Positions 1 to 5,960 of a stretch of DNA of 18,683 bases are shown here, piece by piece. The stretch's first letter is position 1. Each line of letters opens with the position of its first letter. A model generated the notes under the pieces. That model did not search any database. It saw only the letters and a program-made list of their open reading frames with translations, and had not been told where the DNA came from. The translations under genes and the position numbers were made by a program. Source of the stretch: a bacterium (GTDB taxonomy: Bacteria > SZUA-79 > Acidulodesulfobacterales > Acidulodesulfobacteraceae); assembly GCA_021784835.1 (NCBI GenBank), contig JAJYHI010000100.1, positions 1-18,683 of the forward strand, read 5' to 3'.

Positions 1-195
1 AGACCCCTGATTTATAAGACTACGGATTATTTTATCGAAGTTTTTAATTTAAAAAATTTAAACGACCTGCCTTCGGTTAAAGAAATGGAGGACGTCCTTA
101 AAAAAGGGGATTCGGCCGGATACGGCAATGCCGAAAAAAGCGAAGAAACTGAAGAGGTAAGCGGCGGTTCTCCTGAGGGTTCGCTCTTTGAGTAG
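1..195 (+). CDS. scpB: Segregation and condensation protein B, C-terminal fragment
   Basis: The window opens inside a reading frame that ends at the TAG at 193-195, leaving 64 residues. It begins RPLIYKTTDYFIEVFNLKNL and continues with a DLPSVKE stretch, which matches the conserved end of the second winged-helix domain of ScpB (family pattern: RPLLYGTT, F, FGL, LDDLP). ScpB is the kleisin-associated subunit of the bacterial SMC condensin and acts in chromosome segregation. The last 30 residues are an acidic Glu/Gly/Ser-rich tail of low complexity, a common variable extension in this family. The 5' part, and any scpA partner, lie outside the window. The family call rests on a short but characteristic stretch. 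Confidence 0.8.
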   Translation, partial: RPLIYKTTDYFIEVFNLKNLNDLPSVKEMEDVLKKGDSAGYGNAEKSEETEEVSGGSPEGSLFE

Positions 196-216
196 ATTAA
201 TTTTTTATGGTATAAT
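188..216 (+). promoter_or_regulatory. Candidate sigma-70 promoter for htpX
   Basis: TTGAGT at 188-193 and TATAAT at 211-216 are separated by 17 nt. The -10 box is preceded by TGG, which gives an extended TGn element. The -35 box overlaps the scpB stop codon. The predicted start near 223 would give an htpX leader of about 65 nt. It was identified by eye from the consensus only. Confidence 0.45.
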
Positions 217-227
217 ATAAAATCAAA

Positions 228-255
228 TCGATTTAGAATTGGAATTCGAAATCGA
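228..255. repeat. Near-perfect palindrome in the htpX leader
   Basis: The arms 228-240 (TCGATTTAGAATT) and 243-255 (AATTCGAAATCGA) are inverted repeats with one mismatch around a central GG. The site lies just downstream of the candidate htpX promoter and upstream of the ribosome binding site GGAGG at 272-276. It could be an operator for a dimeric regulator or an AT-rich RNA hairpin in the leader. No known box is recognised. Confidence 0.4.
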
Positions 256-288
256 AATTTTTAGCTGTTACGGAGGTTTAATTTATAA

Positions 289-1152
289 ATGAATTATTTT
301 AAAACTTTTCTGCTTATGCTTGTCCTTACGGGGCTGTTGATAGTAGCCGGCGGAGCTATAGGCGGCGAGCAGGGAATGATAATAGCCTTGATATTGGCGG
401 CGGTTATGAACCTGGGAACGTACTGGTTCAGCGATAAAGTCGTTTTGTCTATGTATCACGCAACGCCCGTTACTGAAGCGGAATATCCCGAACTTTATTC
501 CATAGTAAGAAACCTTGCCGTAAGAGGAAACATTCCCATGCCCAAGGTATATATCGTCGACGAAGATACTCCGAACGCCTTTGCAACCGGCAGAAATCCT
601 CAGCATGCCGCCGTCTGCGTTACTACCGGGATTATGAGAATTTTAAACGCAAACGAACTGTCCGGAGTCATAGGGCATGAGCTGACGCACGTAAAAAACA
701 GGGATATTCTTATAAGCTCCATCGCGGCTACGGTCGCCGGCGCGATAAGCATGCTTGCATGGATGGCGGAATGGGGAGCTATGTTCGGCGGTTTCGGCGG
801 AAGAAGCGACGACAGGGAAGGCAACATAATCGGTTTAATCGCTATGGCTATACTCGCCCCGCTTATCGCCACCATGATACAGCTTGCCATATCGAGGCAG
901 AGGGAATATGCCGCCGATAAAGGCGGCGCGATGCTGAGCGGAAATCCTCTTTATCTGGCGAGCGCGTTAAATAAATTAGAGGAAGGAAACGAAGAAGAAC
1001 CTATGCAGGCAAATCAAATGACCCATGCAACCGCCCATATGTTCATAGTTAATCCCTTAAGGGGCGGCGCGTTTAAGAGTTTATTCAGCACGCATCCGGC
1101 TACGGAAGACAGAATCGAAAAACTTAGAGAGATGGCGAGGGGCGGCATTTAA
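289..1152 (+). CDS. htpX: HtpX-type M48B zinc metalloprotease
   Basis: This is a 287-residue inner-membrane protease of the M48B family, which degrades misfolded or damaged membrane proteins, typically in envelope stress and heat shock. Two N-terminal membrane segments (about 5-25 and 30-48) precede the cytoplasmic zinc site HELTH (130-134). Two more hydrophobic stretches (about 141-168 and 179-201) follow, then SRQREYAAD (202-210), where Glu206 is the expected third zinc ligand. Length and domain order are normal for HtpX. The ATG is preceded by GGAGG at 272-276, 12 nt away, slightly longer spacing than usual. The gene has its own candidate promoter and leader palindrome. The 113 nt to rpe show no clear terminator. 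Confidence 0.95.
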   Translation: MNYFKTFLLMLVLTGLLIVAGGAIGGEQGMIIALILAAVMNLGTYWFSDKVVLSMYHATPVTEAEYPELYSIVRNLAVRGNIPMPKVYIVDEDTPNAFATGRNPQHAAVCVTTGIMRILNANELSGVIGHELTHVKNRDILISSIAATVAGAISMLAWMAEWGAMFGGFGGRSDDREGNIIGLIAMAILAPLIATMIQLAISRQREYAADKGGAMLSGNPLYLASALNKLEEGNEEEPMQANQMTHATAHMFIVNPLRGGAFKSLFSTHPATEDRIEKLREMARGGI

Positions 1153-1264
1153 TTCTTAACTACCGCAGACCCGGAATTAAAATCATAAATAAAAATAAAT
1201 GTTAATAGAATGCGGCGGACATAATTAAATTAAGCCAGCCGCTAAAAAAGATGAGGGGAAAACT

Positions 1265-1915
1265 TTGAAAAAGATTGCGCCGTCTATTCTTTCGGGAAAT
1301 TTGTTAAATCTTACGGAAGAAATCAGGCTTATAGAAGAGGCGGAAGCCGACTTAATACATATCGATATTATGGACGGCATATTCGTTCCTAACATCACGG
1401 CAGGCTGGGACCTTGTCGAAGCTATAAAATCGCGGACGAATATTCCGTTAGACGTACATTTAATGATTGACAGGCCGGAAAGATATATAGAGCAGTTTGT
1501 TAAAAGCGGAGCGGACATATTGACGGTGCATTTTGAAGGCTCGGTGCATTTGCACAGAATGGTCGAAAAAATAAGGGAACTTGAAGCGAGTCCCGGGGTC
1601 GCCATAAATCCCGGAACGCCTATAAATTTTTTAAGCGAAATACTTAATGATATAGATTTAGTTTTAATTATGTCCGTAAATCCCGGTTTCAGCGGACAGG
1701 ATTTTATTTATTCTTCTTTATTTAAAATAGAAAAAATGCGCCAGATTATAAAGCGGCGCGAATTGGAAACGCTTATCGAGGTCGACGGCGGCATAAAAGT
1801 TATAAATATAGCCGACGTAGCCAATTCAGGAGCGGATATTTTCGTGAGCGGCTCCGGCATATTTAAAACCGATAATTATTCGGAAACTATTAATGAAATG
1901 CGCGAAAGAATTTAA
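1265..1915 (+). CDS. rpe: Ribulose-phosphate 3-epimerase
   Basis: This 216-residue TIM-barrel enzyme interconverts D-ribulose 5-phosphate and D-xylulose 5-phosphate in the pentose phosphate pathway. Family signatures in order are APSIL (5-9), HIDIMDG (32-38, with metal ligands His32 and Asp34), DVHLM (63-67, with His65), the phosphate-binding stretch MSVNPGFSGQ (136-145), and EVDGGI (172-177, with catalytic Asp174). The SGSGIF stretch (195-200) completes the phosphate site. The start is TTG, chosen because it gives the standard N-terminus MKKIAPSIL and because the Shine-Dalgarno-like GAGGGG at 1253-1258 precedes it at suitable distance; no in-frame ATG fits. Length is typical for the family. 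Confidence 0.95.
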   Translation: MKKIAPSILSGNLLNLTEEIRLIEEAEADLIHIDIMDGIFVPNITAGWDLVEAIKSRTNIPLDVHLMIDRPERYIEQFVKSGADILTVHFEGSVHLHRMVEKIRELEASPGVAINPGTPINFLSEILNDIDLVLIMSVNPGFSGQDFIYSSLFKIEKMRQIIKRRELETLIEVDGGIKVINIADVANSGADIFVSGSGIFKTDNYSETINEMRERI

Positions 1916-1999
1916 TGGAAAAAATTAAATAAATGTATTACAATAATATCCTGTTCAAAAATCCGCATCAAATGTTCTTTTCATAACATTTCATAAATT

Positions 2000-2076
2000 C
2001 GGGACGTAGCGCAGCTCGGTAGCGCACTTGCTTCGGGAGCAAGGGGTCGCTGGTTCAAATCCAGTCGTCCCGACCA
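2000..2076 (+). tRNA. tRNA-Pro, anticodon CGG
   Basis: A complete cloverleaf with the CCA end encoded. The acceptor stem CGGGACG (2000-2006) pairs fully with CGTCCCG (2066-2072). The D arm is GCGC/GCGC. The anticodon stem CTTGC/GCAAG encloses loop TTCGGGA, placing the anticodon CGG at 2034-2036. The T arm is GCTGG-TTCAAAT-CCAGT. Discriminator A2073 is followed by CCA at 2074-2076. The 77-nt length is normal. Its 3' part is partly duplicated at 2957-3012. Confidence 0.97.
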
Positions 2077-2246
2077 TTAAAAACCGCAGTATTTAAGGCA
2101 TTTCAAGATGTTTTATATCTAAATTATTTTAACTTATTTAGTATTATTTTAACTGCAGAAAAAACTTACAAAAAAGTATCCGATTTATTTATTTTCTTTA
2201 AATAAATTTGATTCAATTTTTTCGCGACATTTGTTTTTAATCTTTA

Positions 2247-2257
2247 TATAATATAAT
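2247..2257 (+). promoter_or_regulatory. Candidate -10 region and small palindrome upstream of brnTA
   Basis: Two overlapping TATAAT boxes (2247-2252 and 2252-2257) run into an ATAATTAT palindrome (2253-2260), about 50 nt before brnT. The -35 match is poor (GCGACA at 2224-2229, 17 nt upstream of the first box). BrnA-family antitoxins are known to repress their own promoters, so a palindrome here is plausible as an operator, but AT-rich sequence makes chance matches likely. The 230 nt from the tRNA to brnT otherwise hold nothing recognisable. Confidence 0.25.
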
Positions 2258-2307
2258 TATAACCAGATATTGTTGCATATTTGTATAAAATATGTAAAAA
2301 TGATATT

Positions 2308-2580
2308 ATGAATTTCGAATGGGACGAGTCCAAAAGTAATTCAAATAAAAGTAAACACGGCATTGATTTTGAAACTGCAAAAAATATATTTTTAGATGAA
2401 AACCGTATTGAAATTATTGCCCCATATCCAATAGAAAATAGATTTATTACTATAGGAAAACTTAAAGGGAAATTATGGACGGTTATTTTTACAATCAGGG
2501 GAAACGCCATAAGAATTATTTCGGCAAGACGTTCAAGAAAAAAAGAGGTAAAATTATATGAAGAAAAATATTTTAGCTAA
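2308..2580 (+). CDS. brnT: BrnT family toxin
   Basis: The protein is 90 residues from the chosen ATG. The N-terminus MNFEWDESKSNSNKSKHGID followed by FETAKNIFLDE is the hallmark BrnT opening (FEWDxxKxxxNxxKHGIxFExA). The end (IFTIRGNAIRIISARRSRKKE) is the conserved C-terminal strand and Arg-rich helix. BrnT is a RelE-fold ribonuclease toxin that inhibits translation and is neutralised by BrnA. The frame is open from a TTG at 2281, but the ATG at 2308 matches the family N-terminus. No Shine-Dalgarno sequence is visible before it. The gene overlaps brnA by 23 nt, the usual toxin-first arrangement. Together they lie between a tRNA-Pro and a degenerate copy of its 3' part. Confidence 0.88.
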   Translation: MNFEWDESKSNSNKSKHGIDFETAKNIFLDENRIEIIAPYPIENRFITIGKLKGKLWTVIFTIRGNAIRIISARRSRKKEVKLYEEKYFS

Positions 2581-2815
2581 AACCGCAGAAGAATTCGACC
2601 GCCGTTTCGACGAAGGGGAAGACATTGCCGGCCTTATCGATATTTCTAAGGCCGTTATAACGCGCGGAGGCAAAAAAGTCAGGCTTACAATCGACGTATC
2701 GGAATCTTTAGTTCGGGAAATAGACGATATAAGAATGAAAATAGGCGTAGATAGGGGAGCGTTGGTTAAAATCTGGCTTTACGAAAGAGTGAAGCAGGAA
2801 AAAGGCGTAAGATAG
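2558..2815 (+). CDS. brnA: BrnA/CopG-type antitoxin
   Basis: This 85-residue protein shows the two-part layout of an antitoxin. The N-terminal toxin-neutralising region contains EEFDRRFDEGEDIAGLID (11-28). The C-terminal ribbon-helix-helix DNA-binding domain has a strand KVRLTIDV (40-47) followed by two helices (about 50-80) of the CopG/Arc type. It is expected to bind BrnT and repress the shared promoter as a dimer. The ATG at 2558 lies inside the end of brnT and has an AAAGAGG Shine-Dalgarno sequence at 2542-2548, so the pair is translationally coupled. The context makes the antitoxin role firm. The choice between the BrnA and generic CopG label is less certain. Confidence 0.83.
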   Translation: MKKNILAKTAEEFDRRFDEGEDIAGLIDISKAVITRGGKKVRLTIDVSESLVREIDDIRMKIGVDRGALVKIWLYERVKQEKGVR

Positions 2816-2956
2816 TATTTGCGTAAAAATTAAAAACGAAGCAGGTTTAATTCTTTATGACAAAACACTTTCTAATTCGTCTTACTACCATATTACTATT
2901 AAATTATAAGCAGATATTAATTTATTAATAATTTTAATAACTTACAAGTCATAAAG

Positions 2957-3012
2957 CTTGCTTCGCGGACAATGGTTCGCTGATTCAAATCCGGTCGTTC
3001 CGACCATTAAAA
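2957..3012 (+). repeat. Degenerate copy of the tRNA-Pro 3' part (attachment-site remnant)
   Basis: The segment aligns without gaps to 2027-2082 of the tRNA-Pro gene: 48 of 56 bases match, including the complete GACCATTAAAA end. It begins at the anticodon stem, runs through the T arm and CCA, and has no D arm or 5' acceptor half, so it is not a functional tRNA. The anticodon stem is disrupted. With the intact tRNA it brackets the brnTA genes. A 3' tRNA duplication at the far end of an insert is the typical trace of tyrosine-recombinase integration, but no integrase is visible between the copies. Confidence 0.75.
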
Positions 3013-3069
3013 GACCTGCTTTTACCAAGTTTTCACGTATATTTTTAAAAAATTTGATGTTTAAGGGTA

Positions 3070-3381
3070 ATGATTGCCAAAGAAACTTTTATCGACATTC
3101 TGCTTAAGAAATTAAAAATTATTCCCGTCGGCCATTATTATGACGTCAGGAGCTATAAAAGAGACAGGGGATTTTATATTATAAAATCGAAAGAAGACGA
3201 GTATTGCATATTGGAAAGAGGTTTTTTCGACGAAGAATTTGTTTCCGATTTTAACGGCTTGGGCGCTATTTTTAAAAAACTTTTGAAACGGGAATTTCCG
3301 CGCAGCCATAAATTAAGGATTTACAATATGGGCGAAATCAACGAATGCATATTTAAAAAGCCGAAGCGCAAAACAATATAA
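3070..3381 (+). CDS. Small protein of unknown function
   Basis: A 103-residue basic, soluble protein that I do not recognise. It has an N-terminal amphipathic stretch (ETFIDILLKKLKII), a central aromatic-rich part (HYYDVRSYKRDRGFYIIK), an acidic segment (FFDEEFVSDF) and a Lys-rich tail. There is no signal peptide or membrane segment. AAGGG at 3063-3067 sits only 2 nt before the ATG, so initiation may be weak. The codon pattern resembles the neighbours and no overlapping frame is a better candidate. It lies directly after the tRNA-like remnant, so it could belong to the chromosome or to the tail of an integrated segment. That it is a gene at all is likely rather than certain. Confidence 0.55.
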   Translation: MIAKETFIDILLKKLKIIPVGHYYDVRSYKRDRGFYIIKSKEDEYCILERGFFDEEFVSDFNGLGAIFKKLLKREFPRSHKLRIYNMGEINECIFKKPKRKTI

Positions 3382-3411
3382 AAAATTTTCCTTCAGTTAT
3401 AATCTTTATAT

Positions 3412-3441
3412 TTGAACTTTAGGCTTTTTATTTGTTATAAT
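3412..3441 (+). promoter_or_regulatory. Candidate promoter for the yqeY-family gene
   Basis: TTGAAC at 3412-3417 and TATAAT at 3436-3441 are spaced by 18 nt, and the -10 box is preceded by TGT (extended -10). The predicted start near 3448 would give a leader of about 105 nt. A second TATAAT lies at 3398-3403. Confidence 0.4.
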
Positions 3442-3552
3442 TGGCACAGGCCTTTTTAAATGGATTACGAAGATATAAAAAAAGACGGCTGAAAGGCGGC
3501 GCAAGTAAAATAATAAAGCTTTTGGAAGCTTACTTATTAAGGAGAACAAAAC

Positions 3553-3981
3553 ATGACTTTGCACGAACAAATAAAATCCGACTTTTTAACAGCCAGAAAA
3601 AATAACGATAACACGAAAAAGAATATTTTAACGATGATTTTAAGCGATGCGTTAAAACTGACAAAAGAGAAGAATCACGGCGATACCGTAAGCGACGACG
3701 ATATCATTAAAATAATAAAATCGTGGGTCAAAAAAACCGAACAGTCTATCGAAATATTAGCGGCTAACGGCAAAGATACATCGGAGCTTTTAAAAGAAAA
3801 AGAGATAATTTTATCGTATATTCCGAAAACATGGTCGCATGAAGAAACAAAATCCCATATCGAAAGGATTTCTAAAGAAAAAAACAGCAAGGAAATCGGC
3901 GTTATAATGAGAGAACTAAAAACTAACTATAACGGTTTATACGACAATAAAACCGCGTCCGAAATTATCAAGGGCTTATAG
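3553..3981 (+). CDS. GatB/YqeY domain-containing protein
   Basis: A 142-residue all-helical protein of the YqeY family, related to the tail domain of the GatB subunit of tRNA-dependent amidotransferases. The N-terminal helical part (LHEQIKSDFLTARKNNDNTKKNILTMI) and the following SDALK segment are characteristic. So are the mid-region KKTEQSIEILAANGKDTSEL with KEKEIILSYIPK, and the closing helices around IGVIMRELKTNYNGLYDNKTASEIIKGL. The family is widespread; a role in tRNA or amidation chemistry is suggested by homology but not proven. The ATG has GGAG at 3541-3544, 8 nt upstream. It appears to be a single-gene transcript; about 110 nt without a clear terminator follow. Confidence 0.9.
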   Translation: MTLHEQIKSDFLTARKNNDNTKKNILTMILSDALKLTKEKNHGDTVSDDDIIKIIKSWVKKTEQSIEILAANGKDTSELLKEKEIILSYIPKTWSHEETKSHIERISKEKNSKEIGVIMRELKTNYNGLYDNKTASEIIKGL

Positions 3982-4091
3982 CAGACTTATACAAGAATGT
4001 AAAATATTTTGATATACACCCATTTTGCCGCACATAGCAGTATTGGCAGATATAAAAAGCTTAAAAACAGAGGAAACGGAGGAAAATTAAA

Positions 4092-4913
4092 ATGACCGAA
4101 AATTTAAAAAATTTTAAAAGAAAAAAACATTTTAGACTGCCGGTATTATTATTTATTATTGTTTGTGCAGGGTATTTTATTTTTTTCGGAGTTTCTAATG
4201 TTTATGCGTCCGGTATACTCGGGTTTGAGGTGAAAGGCGGCGCATATTTTCAAAACCTTACCGGACATGTAGCGGCTGGAGGAAACGTAGGAGGAAACGT
4301 GCCTACAAACATAACCCCTTCCAATATAGGGCTTCAAACGACAAGAACCGAACCTATGCTGAAAGCCGCTATTTATATTTTATACGACAACAGAATTTCT
4401 TTTACATACGTTCCTTACGAGTATAGCGGCTCCAAAGTGCTGTCTCAAAATATCTATTTCAACGGCCGGGAATATAATGTAAACAACGAGGTTAATTCAA
4501 AACTAGACCTTTACAGCTATAAAATGTTTTACGACCATAATTTAGAGTTCAACAGATACGCTTCCGTAGGGCTTGGCGTGGGCGTGGACGTCATCACTGC
4601 TAAAACGGAACTGGATTCGGCTTCATTAGGGTTATCGGAGTCGAAAAACGTAAGCCTGCCCATACCTTTAATAGGCGGAAGAATAAAAATATCGCCGTTA
4701 AACGATTTTTCTTTTATAGGGAAATTTCAGGGATTTACCGTCGGCCCGGACGGTTATTATTACCATATAAATGCCGGAGTGAATTATAAGGCCGTCGGCC
4801 CGCTGTCTATTTTTGCGGATTACGTTTACGATAAAGTCCACGTGGATACTAGCGGCGTAAACGGCACCTTAGAGTTCGACGGTCCGGAAGCTGGATTAAG
4901 GCTGAGGTTCTAA
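4092..4913 (+). CDS. Outer-membrane beta-barrel protein, porin-like fold
   Basis: A 273-residue exported protein. A long basic N-region (MTENLKNFKRKKHFR) precedes a hydrophobic core (about 16-34) and a likely signal-peptidase site after VYA at 37-39. The mature part alternates polar and hydrophobic residues in strand-sized blocks with many Tyr/Phe/Gly. It ends in the strand GPEAGLRLRF with a terminal Phe, the usual outer-membrane barrel end. A short Gly/Asn repeat (GGNVGGNV, 63-70) lies in a predicted loop. I read about eight strands, but the number is uncertain. The ATG follows GGAGG at 4078-4082. Its stop overlaps the convergent otsB stop by 4 nt. The specific function is unknown; an OmpA/OmpW-like small barrel is the most likely type. 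Confidence 0.75.
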   Translation: MTENLKNFKRKKHFRLPVLLFIIVCAGYFIFFGVSNVYASGILGFEVKGGAYFQNLTGHVAAGGNVGGNVPTNITPSNIGLQTTRTEPMLKAAIYILYDNRISFTYVPYEYSGSKVLSQNIYFNGREYNVNNEVNSKLDLYSYKMFYDHNLEFNRYASVGLGVGVDVITAKTELDSASLGLSESKNVSLPIPLIGGRIKISPLNDFSFIGKFQGFTVGPDGYYYHINAGVNYKAVGPLSIFADYVYDKVHVDTSGVNGTLEFDGPEAGLRLRF

Positions 4914-5827
4914 AAATTAAAAATAGATAAAATATTTTCTATGAAAACAGGCGTATATTTATAGCCGTCAAGATAAATATCGGCAAATGATTTCTTTTTG
5001 CCTATTACGCAGTTTACGGTTTTTACGGTAGCGCTCATATTGCCGGTTTCAATGTTATAATTATCGGAGAACATAGTTTCGTCGGTGATATCGTCGCCTA
5101 TGTTTACTCTTAAGATATTTATTTTATTCGATTCCTTAGATTTTTCGCTTAGGTTTCCGTTAACTATTTTTGCAGTTTTTACAAATGTTTCCGTTATATA
5201 ATCGCAGGCGCGTCCTTTGTTCCAGTCGATATCCGGCCTTATTTCAAGAATCTTTTTTCCCTTTGTTATATGCAGATATTCATCAAATAAAGGATTTTCA
5301 GAAAGTAAATTCTTTATATATTTTTTTAAAATTTTGGTTTCGCCGTAATTTAATAATCTGTAATGCATGCTTATAGAAAATTTTTTGTCTTCTACGATTA
5401 AATTTTGCAAAACTGTTTTCCGAAATTTATTTATTTCATTTAATGTTTTTTTTATTAACGGGATATATTTTTCGGTATTTTTTACAAGAAAATCGATTTT
5501 TAGGCTATCGTAATAACTTTTTATCTCAAAACCGTGGTTGCCCGAATAAACAATGTTTTTACGGATGCCGACCCTGTTTTGTATATCGTTTAATTCCCGT
5601 CCGGTAATTACGCATAAGATAACGTTTTTTATTTTACCCGCGGTTTTTAAAAAAAATTTAAGCTGTTCCGGGGCGTAAACATCCAGTGGGTTTTTACATA
5701 TTTCGACTAATGTTCCGTCGAAATCTACGCATAAAATTATAAAATCCGGCTTATAAGTTAAGCCGGAGAAGCCCGAAATTATATTCGTCTTTATTTGGTT
5801 AAATTCTTTAATTCCGTTATAAAGCAT
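4910..5827 (-). CDS. otsB: Trehalose-6-phosphate phosphatase
   Basis: This 305-residue HAD-superfamily enzyme hydrolyses trehalose 6-phosphate to trehalose in the cytoplasm, the second step after OtsA. Motif I is VDFDGTL (34-40, with nucleophile Asp35 and acid/base Asp37), followed by ITGRELNDI (motif II region, 74-82) and GNHGFEI (96-102). Further on are MHYR (154-157), KILEIRPDIDWNKG (192-205, with Lys204) and the acidic motif GDDITDE (244-250). The order matches OtsB, and the length is somewhat above the usual 250-270 residues, with extra N-terminal sequence. It is divergent from otsA across a 133-bp AT-rich spacer. A TATAAT on the minus strand at 5841-5836 sits only 8 nt before the start codon, so its mRNA may be nearly leaderless. 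Confidence 0.92.
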   Translation of the reverse strand: MLYNGIKEFNQIKTNIISGFSGLTYKPDFIILCVDFDGTLVEICKNPLDVYAPEQLKFFLKTAGKIKNVILCVITGRELNDIQNRVGIRKNIVYSGNHGFEIKSYYDSLKIDFLVKNTEKYIPLIKKTLNEINKFRKTVLQNLIVEDKKFSISMHYRLLNYGETKILKKYIKNLLSENPLFDEYLHITKGKKILEIRPDIDWNKGRACDYITETFVKTAKIVNGNLSEKSKESNKINILRVNIGDDITDETMFSDNYNIETGNMSATVKTVNCVIGKKKSFADIYLDGYKYTPVFIENILSIFNF

Positions 5828-5848
5828 AATTTATTATTATAATACAAT

Positions 5849-5910
5849 GTAAAAAATAATGAAATATTGTAAAAATAATAAAAATATAGTAAAATATAAT
5901 AAAAAATAGT
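5849..5910. repeat. AT-rich 20-bp imperfect tandem repeats in the otsB-otsA spacer
   Basis: The divergent spacer 5828-5960 is almost entirely A/T. Within it, three imperfect 20-bp units start with GT at 5849, 5869 and 5889, and a fourth GT at 5909 begins a diverged copy. The pattern is GT + AAAA-rich + TA-rich. Twenty bases is close to two helical turns, so the A-tracts lie in phase and the DNA may be intrinsically curved. Promoters for both otsB and otsA must lie here. Confidence 0.5.
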
Positions 5911-5960
5911 TTAAAAATTATATTTTTAATTAAATCTTTAATAAATTTCAATAAATAATT

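Noticed and set aside
1212..1242. GCGGCGG...CCAGCCGC hairpin upstream of rpe as a terminator for htpX.
   Set aside because: A loop of 16 nt, a bulge in the stem and a following A-run instead of a T-run make it a poor terminator on either strand.
2957..3003. A second functional tRNA-Pro gene.
   Set aside because: The D arm and 5' acceptor half are missing and the anticodon stem is broken; only a 3' part remains.
3441..3605. A TTG-started frame of 54 codons upstream of and overlapping the yqeY-family gene, Lys/Arg-rich, ending KHDFARTNKIRLFNSQKK.
   Set aside because: It has no Shine-Dalgarno site, begins inside the -10 box of a candidate promoter, overlaps a clear gene by 50 bases and resembles no ribosomal or other small protein I know.
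5170..5376. Plus-strand frame antisense to otsB.
   Set aside because: It lies wholly within otsB, whose motifs are complete, and its translation has no recognisable features.
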